From Zelopaecilomyces penicillatus (taxonomy: Eukaryota > Ascomycota > Sordariomycetes > Hypocreales > Pseudodiploosporaceae): a stretch of 64,000 bases of DNA. Positions within the stretch are counted from its first letter, which is position 1. The number at the start of each line of letters is the position of its first letter. The stretch is from contig VCCP01000003.1 in the NCBI GenBank assembly GCA_005765155.1, positions 3,596,001 through 3,660,000 of the forward strand. Reading direction: 5' to 3'. The position numbers and the translations under genes were made by a program. Shown here piece after piece: positions 47,101 through 58,910 of the stretch. The notes under the pieces are model-generated. The model made no database searches. It saw only the letters and a program-made list of their open reading frames with translations, and was not told where the DNA came from.

Positions 47101-47937
47101 GAGTAATGGCGATGTTGAAGCGTGAATGATGGGCCATCACATTGTAGCGGTTGCAGCACTGGTGGGTGGCATGCGAGGGGCTAGATTATTGCCTATTCCG
47201 GCACAGGCAGGCAAGGCAAGGCAATGGTGGAACAACCCTAACCCTCTCTCTGATCCGAGTGAGCTTCAACTATCCAGACACCACAACCCACACCTGAATA
47301 TCGACCTGCAACAATGAGGCCAAGTAGCCAAGGGTTTCTTGGCACACAAACACGAGCATCAGGTCTTAGAGAAGACACCCTGTAGACCTGTGATAGGCAC
47401 TCGGTGATAACCCCACCATCACTGTCCGTGTTTTGCGTTGCAACACAGTGAAAAAAGAACACAGACGGCCAGGGCCACAGGGATTTCATAGCGAGAAATT
47501 TACCAATATGTAGCCATTTCTGCGATATCTAGAAATATCTTGGAGTGCCAGTTGAATATAACCATTCAGACCTCATCAATACACAATTTGGAGGTGTGCA
47601 CTCGACATACAGTGCAAAGAGCAGCTTTTAGAACCACGGGCACTGATGGTGACGTTGCTGGCCACGCGATCCCGCTGCACCGTCCACAGCAAAGACGTCA
47701 TTCGACCGCCACCTTTTGGGTCTAGAAGAGGTGGCAGGTCGACAAGTAGGATAGCAGCGGCTGAATGCACATTCCTTGGAAACAAGTAAACAGTATGGAT
47801 TACCAGGGCGATAGCATATAAATTCATCGTGATTCCCAGCTTGACTGACTATGCGCCTTCCTTCTTTGTTATTCATTCACATACCCACAGTCAACTTACC
47901 AACATCTACACAACCACCTTCAACCAAACACTTCATC
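47101..47937. promoter_or_regulatory. Intergenic region between XPF gene and small hydrophilic-protein gene
   Basis: 837 bp between divergent start codons. No gene is seen. The right part holds a TATA-like element (47817-47822) and a C/A-rich leader for the next gene. Confidence 0.45.
47817..47822 (+). promoter_or_regulatory. TATA box of the small hydrophilic-protein gene
   Basis: tataaa lies 116 bp upstream of the ATG at 47938, followed by a leader rich in CAA and ACC with no upstream ATG in its last 60 bases. Confidence 0.5.
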
Positions 47938-48196
47938 ATGAACTCCAAAGATCAAGGCAAGAATGAGGTATGCGTTGCCTAGCCATTGCCACCACTGGCT
48001 GAGATATACACTCTAATCACTTGCATAGGGAGAGAAGCAGTTCTCTATCCAACCCGTCAACGACAACAGCGGCCCTGTTGATCCCAAGTTCGCCGCTCAC
48101 AAGGCGCACCAAGGCCCCGTCATCAGCCAAAACATGCCTGCGCAAGAGGGCAGCAAGGATGAGCGCAAGGCTCGGAAGGAGGAGCTGAACAAATAA
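47938..48196 (+). CDS. 65-residue hydrophilic protein, possibly stress-related
   Basis: Model: exons 47938-47967 and 48029-48196, with a 61-nt intron (GTATGC to CATAG, phase 0). The product begins MNSKDQGKNEGEKQFSIQP and ends in a charged helix (KDERKARKEELNK). It has no Cys or Trp, few hydrophobic residues and a high share of Lys, Gln, Asn and Gly. This composition resembles small hydrophilin or LEA-like proteins, but there is no motif that proves it. The TATA box and the open leader suggest a strongly or conditionally expressed gene. The frame is too short and too split for most gene finders; the clean phase-0 splice and the good start context support it. Confidence 0.65.
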
Positions 48197-49203
48197 AACA
48201 GTTATTTGCTGGCAAGGCTGGTTAGAGACACGTGTACGACTATTAATGAACTCGTTTCGCATGGAAAACATGTCAATCATGGATGGGTGATGGGGTTGGG
48301 CGAAAGGGCAGAAATGCCATCATGAGCAGCTACTACTACTTTGACCTAACTAAGAATACCTACGGAATGCGGGGCAATCGTCCTTGATCCATCTGTTTAT
48401 CCATGATAGGGTGCAGAAGTGACGACGGCAGAGTGACGACTATCCATACCATGCATCACGGCCTGTAGTACCTAAATCATGCCACAGGCTGGTGCCCAAT
48501 CTGTGAAAGTTGTATTAAACATGTGAAAAACTGCAAAATACAAAGGCAGACAATCTCACTCTTCATTACCTGTGCAAAGGACTGCGAAGTAACCATGGCC
48601 TGTTTCAATCTCAGTGCGTGATGACGACAAGCCTCACACATGGTGGCTGTGCTTATTCGCCAATACAGTGGCTGATGAGGAGGTGAATCTCGGGTTCTAC
48701 GCCGACCGCCACGGCGGTGTCGACAGCGGGACTCAACCTCCGTAGTTCCACCTCAGCTTACCTCGACATCCCCCATTTCTGTCCTCTCCATTTCACGACG
48801 ACAACTTCTGGAGTATAGTAGTGCACGGCTTTCTCCCCGCCCAGAGCAACCTCACTATCCGCTACCGTCGGCCGGTAGCAGCAGCCTTTTTCGCAAAGGC
48901 TACATAGCACCTGCGCACCGCCCTGACTATTGCTCGGCTGCCTTCCTAGGCGCCAGGAATCCCCCCTCCAACTTGGCAAACAGAACAAGGAGCAGGGTCG
49001 AGCAGTCCCACCGCCCCCCCTTCTCTACACGGCCTCGTGCAACGCCAAAAGCCCTTCCATGGTTTGCTGGCCGGTTTAGCCTCGTCATCCACCGAAACAG
49101 CAGTTGCTGCAAGCTTTCGCTCACAATTTCTTGCGTTGGGCAACTCACCGATCTCCCGGCCTGCCGAATACACTGAGCCGACCCCTCCGGCCTCGTGCCC
49201 ATC
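48197..49203. other. Intergenic region and leader of the WASP gene
   Basis: 3' end of the small hydrophilic-protein gene and promoter of the WASP gene. A pyrimidine-rich stretch begins at about 48750. No supported gene. Confidence 0.5.
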
Positions 49204-51238
49204 ATGCCATCCATCCTCAACGAGGAGGAGAAGGACACTGTCAAGAGACATGTCCCGAAGCAGTCAAACAAGATCCAGGCTGTCGCCGTTGCCAGGCTAT
49301 ATGTTGCATATCCCAATAGATCAAAATGGACATACACGGGGCTCCAAGGTGCTGTGGCTCTAGCCAACGACCTGGTTGGAAACACCTACTGGCTGAAAAT
49401 GGTGGACGTTTCGGTATGGCTTCCTCTACCACCAACCCATTCCCCTGGCGCCTTCACGTGAATAAATCCCCGGCTAACAAGTAAACCTTATGAAAGTCTG
49501 CCCACCGCGGCGTCATCTGGGACCAGGAAATCTTTGACTCATGGAACTACAACCAAGACCGGACGTTCTTTCATACTTTCGAATTGGAGGAATGCGTTGC
49601 AGGGCTGAGCTTTGTTGACGAAAAAGAAGCAAAGCAGTTCAAGAAGAAAATGGACGAGCGAGAGAAGAACGCAAGCCGAGCGACCAAGGCAGCCCCTTTT
49701 GGAGGAATCAGCCAGCCTCCACCCCAGAAGCACGGCCTATTTGGGGGGTTGTTCAACCGGCATTCGTCTGCATCTACACCTCAGGAGGCCACGCCGGCGA
49801 ATCTCCCTCCGCCTCCGGTCCCGCACAACATGTCAATGTCCTCGTTGAGCCTGAATAGTGGGCGGCCGGCTTCAGAGTTCGCTCTGCTGGATGCCTTTGA
49901 CCCTCTGTGGCGGGAGCATTTTGGCCAAGATCTGAGTGACAAGGGATTGACGGACGACTTTATCAAGGAAAACCAGGAATTCATTGTTGATTTCCTCAGG
50001 GACGAGCAACTCAAAATGACACAATCATCAGAAACGTCATCACATGCGGCCAACGGCGGGCGAAGCGTGAGAGCGCCGCCCCCTCCTCCTCCTCCTCCTG
50101 GACCTGCTCCCACAAGCTCGGAAAAGAAGGGAGGAGGCCCTCCTCCTCCTCCAGCTCCTAGACGTTCCGGTAACCTACATGCCCCAGCCAATCCCCCTCG
50201 CCCAGCGTCTCCGCCTCGGCCCAAGTTCAGTGCTCCGCCTGCTCTTCCCGACGCTGGTAGGTTTGCGCAACATGCTCCAGAGAGAAGGCGGCCAATTCCC
50301 GCTGCCCCTGCTCCCGCTGCTGCTGCTGCTGTTCCCGGCCCCCCTCCGCCTCCGAGACCTGCCAAGACACCGATGGAGAATGAAGGCCAGAGCAGTAAGT
50401 TCCATGTACCGCCAGCCTTCTCTGGTCAGCGAATTCCGGCACCCAATACACCGAGCCGTGGGCCGGTCCCACCGCCACCACCTCCCCGGGGTGGCGACGC
50501 TCCGACCATGGTACCTCCGCCGCTTCCCCCGAAGATACCAGCCGGACCCGGAGGAGCTCCCCCTTTGCCACCACCCAGTGCTCGGCCAGTCCCTCCTCCG
50601 CCTGGCCCTGGCAGCGTACCTCCTCCCCCCCCTCCGCCGCCTCCTCCGATGCCAGGTTTTGGTGGTGCTGTTGCTCCTCCTCCTCCTCCTCCTCCTCCAC
50701 CTCCTCCAATGCCAGGTTTGGGTGCTGCTGCTGCTCCTCCTCCGCCTCCGCCTCCGCCTCCCCCAATGCCAGGTTTTGGTGGTGCTGCTGCTCCCCCTCC
50801 TCCTCCACCCCCATCTCCCCCAATGCCATCATCTGGAGGTCCTCCACCCCCGCCTGCGCCTCCTCTACCAAACCGCGATTCCGGATACTCATCAGGTGTG
50901 CCGATTCAAGCAATAAAGCCAGAACCCGGGCGCTCTGCTATGCTCGGGGACATACAACGCGCTGGTGGCATTGCTTCGCTCAAGAAGGTTGATAGAACCG
51001 CCATAAACGATCGAAGCGCAGCGCAAGTGTCTGGTGGTGGTGCCGCGGCTGGCGCTGCGGCTGGTGCTACTGCAGGAGGTGGTGGTGGAATGGCTGATGC
51101 GTTGGCAGCAGCCTTGCAAAAGAGAAAAGATAAAGTCAGCAAGAGTGGTAAGTATCAACGAGAGAAGATGGCACATTAAGCGAAACGTTTACTAATTCCT
51201 CTGCTATAGATGACGAGGGCGATGATGATGACTGGTAA
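49204..51238 (+). CDS. LAS17: WASP/Las17 actin nucleation-promoting factor
   Basis: Model: exons 49204-49413, 49497-51147 and 51210-51238, giving 629 aa. Order: WH1/EVH1 domain (about 1-130; ARLYVAYPNRSKWTYTG and RGVIWDQEIFDSWNYNQDRTFFHTFELEE), a linker with HGLFGGLFN, long poly-proline tracts (about 220-520) that would bind SH3 domains and profilin, a WH2 segment (MLGDIQRAGGIASLKKV) and a short acidic tail ending DDDDW encoded by the 29-nt last exon. The terminal Trp is the Arp2/3-binding hallmark and is lost without that exon. The protein activates Arp2/3 at cortical actin patches for endocytosis. Tandem repeats of PPMPGFGGA type are visible at 50630-50840. Confidence 0.93.
50628..50840 (+). 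repeat. Tandem proline-rich coding repeats in the WASP gene
   Basis: Four imperfect units of about 22-24 codons, each made of a proline run followed by MPGFGGA, MPGLGAA, MPGFGGA or MPSSGG. The DNA is CCT/CCG/CCA-rich, which also creates long false frames on the opposite strand. Confidence 0.8.
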
Positions 51239-51959
51239 AACAGCGCTGATGAGCGTCAAGATAAGGAATTTGTATTTGCGACATGGGAACAGGAATGAAC
51301 GAGCTGATGTGGCAGTGCTACTTACCTGGATATCTTTGCTTCATAACTACCTAAAAGTGCTACGATGTGCATTTGTTTTTACGCAGGGGACAGCATGAAC
51401 GGGAATGGTTTTATACAGTATTTCTTTCACGTGAGTTTGTCGGCTGAAAACAGGAAAGGGTTTTTGAACTATTGAGTTCAGACCTTCGTGGAGTTTGGGT
51501 GTTGGCGGGTGCTTTACTGCCGCAAGCCTTGCACAAAAAGTTCAAGGGTGGATGGGTACTACGCGTTTCAAAACGAACAAGGAAGAACCAAAAAGACGAA
51601 AATGCCACACACAGGTGCGAAGAAAACAAGCATGCCTTAGTCTATAAAGTGATGTCTGGGTGAATATACCATGATGCAAGTTCTCATATTCATACGTATG
51701 GTAACAAGAAATGAAACGATAAGAACAATGTGACGAGCCGCGACGTCTCTCCCACCGCGGCCATCCAACCTCCGCTACAAAAACTGTCGTGGGGCCCGGT
51801 GAACATGATATGCCCAAAGGGTTTGAGAGAGAAGACAGTGTGCAATTGCCCGGCAAACCAAGGCGGCCTCCAAAAGGAAGAGAGGCATATTTCTTTTCTT
51901 TTCGGCGAGCGTGTACGTAGGGTAGCACAATGCCACACTGAGGGGAGAATGAAAAAGAA
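51239..51959. other. Intergenic region between convergent genes
   Basis: 3' ends of the WASP gene and the eIF1A gene. Short frames here have no recognisable content. Confidence 0.5.
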
Positions 51960-52708
51960 TTAGATGTCGTCAATGTCGACATCCTTCTTGTCATCCTCAT
52001 CGTCCGAGTCCTCGGAATCGTCAGCGCCGAACTCGAAGCCGGCGTTGTCATCACCAGCCGCGCCGTAGGAGTCGGTCTCGTTGATCTTGGCGTTCTCGGG
52101 CAACTCGCCGTAGGACTTGAGCATACGGGCCTCGTCTGAGGTGTACTTGAGAATGACGTCACCCTTGTTGTCCTGGAAGTCTCGGAGGGAGAGAAGAATG
52201 ATATCGCCCTGGTTGATCCACACCTTCTTACGCATCTTGCCACGGATCTGTTACACAGGTGTTAGTATGATGACGTACAAAACAAGGTGATATGACTGAA
52301 TGCATGCGGTTGATGATATGATGATTCAGAATGATGAATGGTTACGTACGTTGGCGAGACGTTTGCTTCCGTCAAAGCACATGGCCTCTAGACGGCCGTT
52401 TCCGAGCATCTTGACAACCTGGGCATACTCCTGGCCGTCCTCCTTGAAAGTCAGCTCTCGGCGCTGGTCGTCATTCTCCTTGGTTCCTCGTCTGCGGTTC
52501 TTGCCGCCCTATATAATGAGAAAAGAAAGAATACGTTAGCCAAAAGACAAGATTAAAATGGATGGATAAAACATCACGGTCATCCCGCAGTTGCGCTGCG
52601 CGAGAAGAAGCTCCATGACATGGCGGGGGCGGGGTGATTGGAAATGTTTGGTTTTTTTTAGCTCGTTGTGCTCGACCTTCAGCTTACCTTTCCCTTATTC
52701 TTAGGCAT
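51960..52708 (-). CDS. TIF11: Translation initiation factor eIF1A
   Basis: Model: exon 1 52708-52688, exon 2 52508-52350 and exon 3 52247-51960, giving 155 aa, the usual eIF1A length. It starts MPKNKGK|GGKNRRRGTKEND, the conserved basic N-terminal tail. The OB-fold follows (LTFKEDGQEYAQVVKMLGNG, MCFDG, IRGKMRKKVWINQGDIILLSLRDFQD), then an acidic C-terminal tail ending DVDIDDI. eIF1A binds the A site of the 40S subunit and, with eIF1, controls start-codon selection. Exon 1 has only seven codons, separated by a 179-nt intron. The gene is divergent from the unknown gene at 53375, with 666 bp between start codons. Confidence 0.95.
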
Positions 52709-53374
52709 AGTGACTGATGAGTGAAAGTATCAGGATGCGTCGATGATGAGAGAGAGAACACCAGTGGTCCTCTTTTTTTTTGGCCTTTGGTCGTTTGTCT
52801 TGCGAGGCTGTGATGTTATGTTCGGGAGGAGTTAGAGTGGGTGATAGGTGTGCATTTATTTCTCTACGCGGCCTGGAGGGGGAGGGCGGAGGGGCGGCGC
52901 CAATAGTGGGGAGTTTCGGCGTTCAGGCTACACAGCCTGCTGGGAGTACAGCGCACAAAAATAAAAGCTCTTTGTGTGCGTGGCGGCGTTTAGAGATATG
53001 AGTCAAACGGAGGCTGGCTAGCTGGTTGGTAGAGTACACTGGACTTTGCTGCCAAACACGCTGAGAAGACAGGTAGCTCACTAGCAAGGCTCACCAAAGT
53101 CTGACCATACTTGGCTAAGCCACACTCAAGGTTACATAATCACATGTAGCCTCATTATGTGTCCCGTTATGGAACTTGAAAGAGCTAGGGAAGGTCTCGT
53201 CATTGACGGGGTTGGTTTGTCAAATCCTCGCCTATTGAGTCACCGACGATTGACTCTTCTTTCCTACCAAACAGCTTCGCCACTACTGTCATGCTGTTGG
53301 CGAATTGGTAGCCTTGAAATCCCTGCGGATCGCGAAAAGATGCTCGCGTGTGAATCATTACGTTTGCCATCATT
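52709..53374. promoter_or_regulatory. Promoter region between eIF1A gene and gene at 53375
   Basis: 666 bp between divergent start codons. No gene and no clear TATA box are seen. Confidence 0.4.
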
Positions 53375-54109
53375 ATGGCAGCGGTAGTACAAGTTCTATT
53401 GCGCAGACAGCTTTGCGCAAAGCTATCTCCACCATCGCTGTCACCATGCTTGCCCGTTCGGTTTGCGTCCACTACACCTCGTCATGGAGGCAGCAGGAGC
53501 AGCGATAGCAGCAATAGCAACAACGGCGCACCGAAGCCCCGGAACACCATTCGCCGATACATCCCCGAAGATGCCAAGAGGTTCGTCAAGCCAGACGGCA
53601 GGCTCATAACCACGGCCGAGAATCGCGCCTTTCTCCTCGAGCACGACCTGGAGCCCGACAATGGCACTATGTCTCGCTTCACTTCAGGCCCTGATCTGCA
53701 GCGTGTTGCTTCCGAGTTCAACGTCACTCTGGCGTACAGTCCCAGACACGTCATCCACCCGTTCGATCTTCGCTTCTTTGAGCCTCGCGATCATCCTCTC
53801 GCTGCCATGAAGCGGGCCAAGTATCTCCAAAAGAACCGCGAAGAACCCCTATGGATCTACATGACGGGTGTCGGTGGTGTCTCGGCTGTAGTACGGTCCC
53901 TTCCCCAAAGACGGATGAAGGGGGCGCTATACAGGGCTTTGGAAGACCTTGGATACAGGTCAGGCGGCAATGGAGATGGCAAAGAGATTAGGGGGACACT
54001 CTGGGTCACGGTGCACAATCCTATCAAGGCCGCCGCGTTACCCGCGGAGCAATTCGGAAGAGTCGTTGCTGCAGCATTGGAAAGACAGTGTTGTCGGAGG
54101 AAGCGGTGA
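53375..54109 (+). CDS. Probable mitochondrial protein of unknown function
   Basis: Intronless, 244 aa. The N terminus (VLLRRQLCAKLSPPSLSPCL to PVRFAST) is rich in Arg, Leu and Ser with no acids, and RFAST looks like a processing-site context, so import into mitochondria is likely. A low-complexity Ser/Asn stretch follows (about 40-52). The body, from about residue 58 (RRYIPEDAKRFVKPDGRLIT), is a well-formed globular sequence with FDLRFFEPRDHPLAAMKRAKYL and a C-terminal alpha/beta part (GTLWVTVHNP). I do not recognise a domain. Size, basic charge and targeting would fit a mitochondrial ribosome or translation factor, but that is only a guess. The ATG chosen is the first in the frame; another at 53444 lies in a different frame. 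Confidence 0.65.
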   Translation: MAAVVQVLLRRQLCAKLSPPSLSPCLPVRFASTTPRHGGSRSSDSSNSNNGAPKPRNTIRRYIPEDAKRFVKPDGRLITTAENRAFLLEHDLEPDNGTMSRFTSGPDLQRVASEFNVTLAYSPRHVIHPFDLRFFEPRDHPLAAMKRAKYLQKNREEPLWIYMTGVGGVSAVVRSLPQRRMKGALYRALEDLGYRSGGNGDGKEIRGTLWVTVHNPIKAAALPAEQFGRVVAAALERQCCRRKR

Positions 54110-57100
54110 AACCAACAATCCAGCTTCTCTCTAACCGACTTTCTATCAGCCTCTTTTACTGGTTTGCAGGAAAATTGCAGATTTCCCTGCAAATGTGGCT
54201 ACCAGTTAGCTGCCAGCCAGCCCGAAGCTTGTCTCAAGCCTCCCCAATATGCACATCTCCCCGCCTGTCATTGTTCCTCGATGGTCGACTATGTCAGAAG
54301 GCTTGACTTCCCAAAACTCGGACGACAGTTTGGATCAAATATATTAGTAATCTGGGTCTAGAACAAAGTCTCATGTCCTGAACCCGATTGTCTGGCATAT
54401 ACTGTGGAATGTGGAAATTAACCTGTGTGATCACTGATAGCCAACAAGTTTGTGGGCTATATATTATTTGGAAGGGGTAATCTCGGCTAGGTAGTGATAC
54501 TATCCGTGAGGTGGCATACGTAGTATGGAGTGAGCCACGTACACAAAGGACGTGCTGGCCCTACCAATATCGCCTGGATTAAGAGCTGCAGGGGCAGTTC
54601 TGCAGCCTCTACTACTGTCGTCACGATGTCAGGGGCTGAAAGTTGAATAACGTATACCTGTATTCATTGACATGTTTGTAAATTATGTCATGTGAAGATG
54701 TAAAAGTTAGGCGCATTTGTACACGTAGTAGAGCATAATTAGTCTATTGCCACAGTAATATGGCATGGTTCTACGATAATGAACGTGGTGCAAAGCAAAA
54801 TGATAGATATGAAGGGGAAAGGGACCTTTCAGCAGCCCGCTTTCAGGGGCTTAGCCATAACAAGTTTTGATACTTGAAATTGCACCCCCATAGTCCCAGA
54901 CATTCATTCAAGTTGAGGTCTTTTGGGAAATACCATTCGACGTGGCGTTGAGGGCTAGGGAGCGGAGCCGACTGAAGGATGTGAAATAGAGCTCAGGTTA
55001 GGTTGGCCACCAGAGGAAAGAAGGAGAAATACCATAAAAGTCCGCACGCTTGTGTCTACACTACTGAAAGGAAAGAACCCGCAAAATTTCCCCTTCGAAT
55101 GGCGCCTTGTAGGATATCCATACCACTTATAGAACCCTAAGCCTCATAATACGTAGCACGAACATGGCTAAGGCAAAACACGTGGTAACCCACCTTGGGT
55201 TCAGGAACGTGGCTTTCCCGGAGAGTGATGCCCAAGAGGCGGCTATGAATCATGGTAGACTAAGATAATGATGTCCACACGGACCTCTTCGATGTATTGA
55301 TGACCGAGATGAGGGATCAATAGAATTGAGTGTGGCTCCGTTTAAGTGCAGGAGGAGGCTGCCAGTGGGTGTCTGAACCAAGGCGTGATATAGCCTTCGC
55401 CCACGTCAACGAACTATATTCTTGGCAACCCATCTTGGAGCCCAAAAGGGTTGGCAAACGGCGAGAAAACAGCCCATTCTTGACAAAGATGACAAGGTGT
55501 TGATGTTATACACGTGGGTTGAAACTCGAAACCGGGAGGCAGCTTGTCAGTTGGCCTTTTAGGGGGGGTTCATGTAAGGGCGATCGAAGCCACAACTCCG
55601 AAAATAATATATCGATCGTGCTTCCTTTCGGACTTTCTCGGATAGTTGATTATGAAACCTGACCGTTGGCCATTACCCACACCCCCTCGGGCTTGTTTTC
55701 CACACTTCTCGTACGAGTTCGCTGCTTGTAAATACATTAGGTATAGATGAATTGAAAGGGACGATGAGAAGTCACACCAAGTGCCGGGCAACGTCTGCAC
55801 TGAGCTTAGCGGCGTGAGATGAATGGGTTCAGGTTGCGTGTGAACGTCTAGTGGGGTGCCGGTAGGTCGGAGGAGCTGCCGCGGATCCGAAGCCATGACA
55901 ACGAGCAGACGCTAACAAACGAGCCTATGTGCCGTTGCCTGTAAGTGGTAGGGTTAAACGAGTTTGACACTGAATGATGATGATGGCCTTGTGACGGCTT
56001 GCGCCATTCATTCCTCATACAGTCACGTCACCTCAGCCGTCGTTCAGCCCTGGCGTTTTTGGTGCCTCCCGGTGCTCTGGGACTGGGAAGCCAGCCCTGG
56101 ATCATTTAGGACAAGTAAGCAGGCATAGCATGCCCTTCTCTCGTAGCTCTGTTATTTCGTAGGGCTAGGGCGTTACGATTCTAGCACGGCAATAGCCAAC
56201 GTCTTGGCAAAGCGAACGCTGGGCGAACATCCACGCGATGCGACAGATCAAATGGATGCAGTGGTGAAGTTCTTGCCACTGCGGAATACTGCCACACGGC
56301 TGCCCTGTAGACGGGCCGTCGCTCCAGCGTGCAGTGTGCTGCACGGGCTGTTTTCTCAGTGCGGGACACACCCGACGCAGCTAAGGCTTCACTAAAGAGG
56401 TCACTACAGAGTTGACTTAGTACGAATCGGCAGATCTTTAGCGGGACGGGGAAGGGGCCACCCAGCCCAAGTTTCCAATTTGATGGGCGACGTTTTATGT
56501 TTGGTTTTGTGCCTTTCTTCTCTCAACTTTGCTCCCTCTCGTCCACCCCTCATTCACTCGTCATCCACTCACGGTCGATGACAAATCCCCTGCTAACCTG
56601 TATGGGCTCTGTCGATTCCGTTCTTGGACTTGGACCGTCTTGCCTCCGGTGAGCTCCCACTTGGCTTCAAACACACAGCGGGTCTGCCAGTGTCTCACCA
56701 ACAGACATAAACTCGAGGTTTGGAACATAAAAACTTGACAACTCCAACCCCCAGGACATGGTACAGGCATCGGCAGACTGGGACTGAAATAGAGATCACG
56801 GAACGGAAAGACGAGTAAACAAAAACAAGGACTGGCTCAAAACACCACATCGTGGCTAATTCTGACCCCATCCAATGGCCATCTGTCATCGGTCCTTGAG
56901 TGACGGTCCCGTATATCGCGTTTGACCTTTTGGCTAGGGAGTCTAGTTATTCTACCAGCCCGCAAGAACAATTCTCCAGTTTCAACATGACACATCAACT
57001 ATTATGGCAACCAACAGCGACAATAGCACAACAAGCACAACAAGTACATACATGTGCACTGCTAGGCAGTGGGGGGAATAGGCATATATCGTGCTTGCCA

Positions 57101-58910
57101 AAACCCTTCTTATCGGCAAACTGCTGGTACAAGCGTGCGAGCTGAAACTAGATGAGTCTACCGGACTCAATGCTGAGCTGGTCCAGACAGACTTGCGAAT
57201 GGTTAAATGACACAGGGGATGTGGTGGTAAATAATCAGCAAGACGACATAGCCTACCCAGTGCCAAGGAGATTCGTTGTTAGTCGCACAGACACGCCTCC
57301 ACACATTCGGGGCCAAGCCATCGTTGCCCTTTGACCCCCTTAGCTCAAAACTCAAGGCTCAATCATGGGTATCCTAACGACTATTGGACGAATGTTTCCC
57401 GACTGACACGGGAATCCATCTTCTTGGGCAAAGGCACAAGACCATGTAACACAGGATGATGCATGTATAGACGTGGTTATCGACTGGGGTCTATCAGTGA
57501 GAACGTGGTTCATCCATCCGAAGCGCTTCAGGTTGGTTGCCTAACTTCTTGAGACGGACTTCCCCTCTCTTATTGCATTTGTCGCATATGGTAGGTGTTT
57601 TATGGACCACCCCGTCGCACAATTAATGCCGTTACCGCCCTGCACTCGTATGCAGTGTCGTTTCTTTACACCAGATGGCGATGGTCGATGTGTGGTGGTA
57701 TTGTCCATCTGTTAGTATAGCGTTGGTGGACAGCACCCTAAAGCGGCCAAGACTGAGCAAACACCCGAGAGGAAAAAAGAAAAACTACTCTAATGAACTC
57801 GGTTCGTGCCAACTACTGGTCTTCTTTCATTGCTTCCCCCTTGCCTGGAGCCTCCGTTTCCCGGGAACGCGGGCCCTGAAGAACGAAGTCCGCGGCCGCC
57901 AATTGGTGGCGTTGCTGGCAAGGGCGCGTTGCGGCTGGAGGAACCTAAACAGACGACAGTTGAGCGAGCCGAGAGAGGAGAAACACCAAAAAACAGGGTT
58001 CATGGCAGCCGCGGATTGCGGGGCGAAGCATGCCTTTGGACTTGGGTCGATCGTAAGGTCCGTGCCCAAACTGTCCCTTCCACAGGTTCTTATCCATCTT
58101 TCACACTCTGGCTCGCACTCTCTCTCTGGCTCAACACGGGTATGATAGATGCATGATATGGTGGATGTTTGGTTCAACTCCGCCACATCTCTCAAACTGG
58201 TTAACCCGCCAGGCATGGTAACGGCGGCCCCACGGTTTTAGGACAAACAGCTATCAGCTACTAATGTAAATTGGTAGTATCCTAATAGTGCCTAGCTGTG
58301 GCGGGTCGATCGAGCGAGTAGTCGTGTATCATGATGCTATCCGGTGCCTGCCGCCAATCTCGGCGGGTTCATCTTGATGAACCAGTCCGGGCTCCACATT
58401 GTGTTCTCTCAGCTCTGGGAACAGCCCCGAATTGGGATTCTGTATTGTTCATACTACTTACTACTCTAGTACCCATTCATTACCGCTGTTCCCGGAGAAC
58501 TCAAGCCTCAGAAACTAAAACTAATAATATATTCTTCCTTCTCTCCCCTTCACTTCTTCCCCTCTTCTATCCTTTCCTCCTGTTCTAGGCCGTCTTCAGC
58601 CCACTCTCCCTCCCCTGCGTCGCGTTGCGTCCCGTTTCATATCTCTCTCACCCCGGCCTCTTTACATCGCCAGTATATACAAGAGATCACCAGGGCGAAT
58701 CCATCTAATCAAGAAGAGGGCATGCCAAGTCGAACGGAATCAATACGGAGCCAAGGAAGGATTACAAAATCCAGGTCGATAAACACGATACTACAGTGCC
58801 AACTATTACGGTGGGGGGATAACTGAGTAGGACGACGGGCTTTCCATTATTTCAACACACCTGTTACCGGTCTTTTTGGTGGTGGAAACACCACACATCC
58901 AACAGTAGCC
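54110..58910. other. 4.8-kb gene-poor region
   Basis: No supported gene. Short frames at 55570-55896 (minus), 57675-58145 (plus) and 57827-58216 (minus) have no domain and no splice partner. The last 400 bp are pyrimidine-rich in part (58540-58660) and probably belong to the promoter of the receptor gene. Confidence 0.45.

Noticed and set aside
49781..50913. Minus-strand frames of 194 and 228 codons and a plus-strand frame of 245 codons inside the WASP gene
   Set aside because: They are shadows of the proline-coding repeats (Gly-, Glu- and Leu-rich runs).
55570..55896. 108-codon minus-strand frame with a hydrophobic C terminus
   Set aside because: No domain, no clear promoter and no related sequence known to me.
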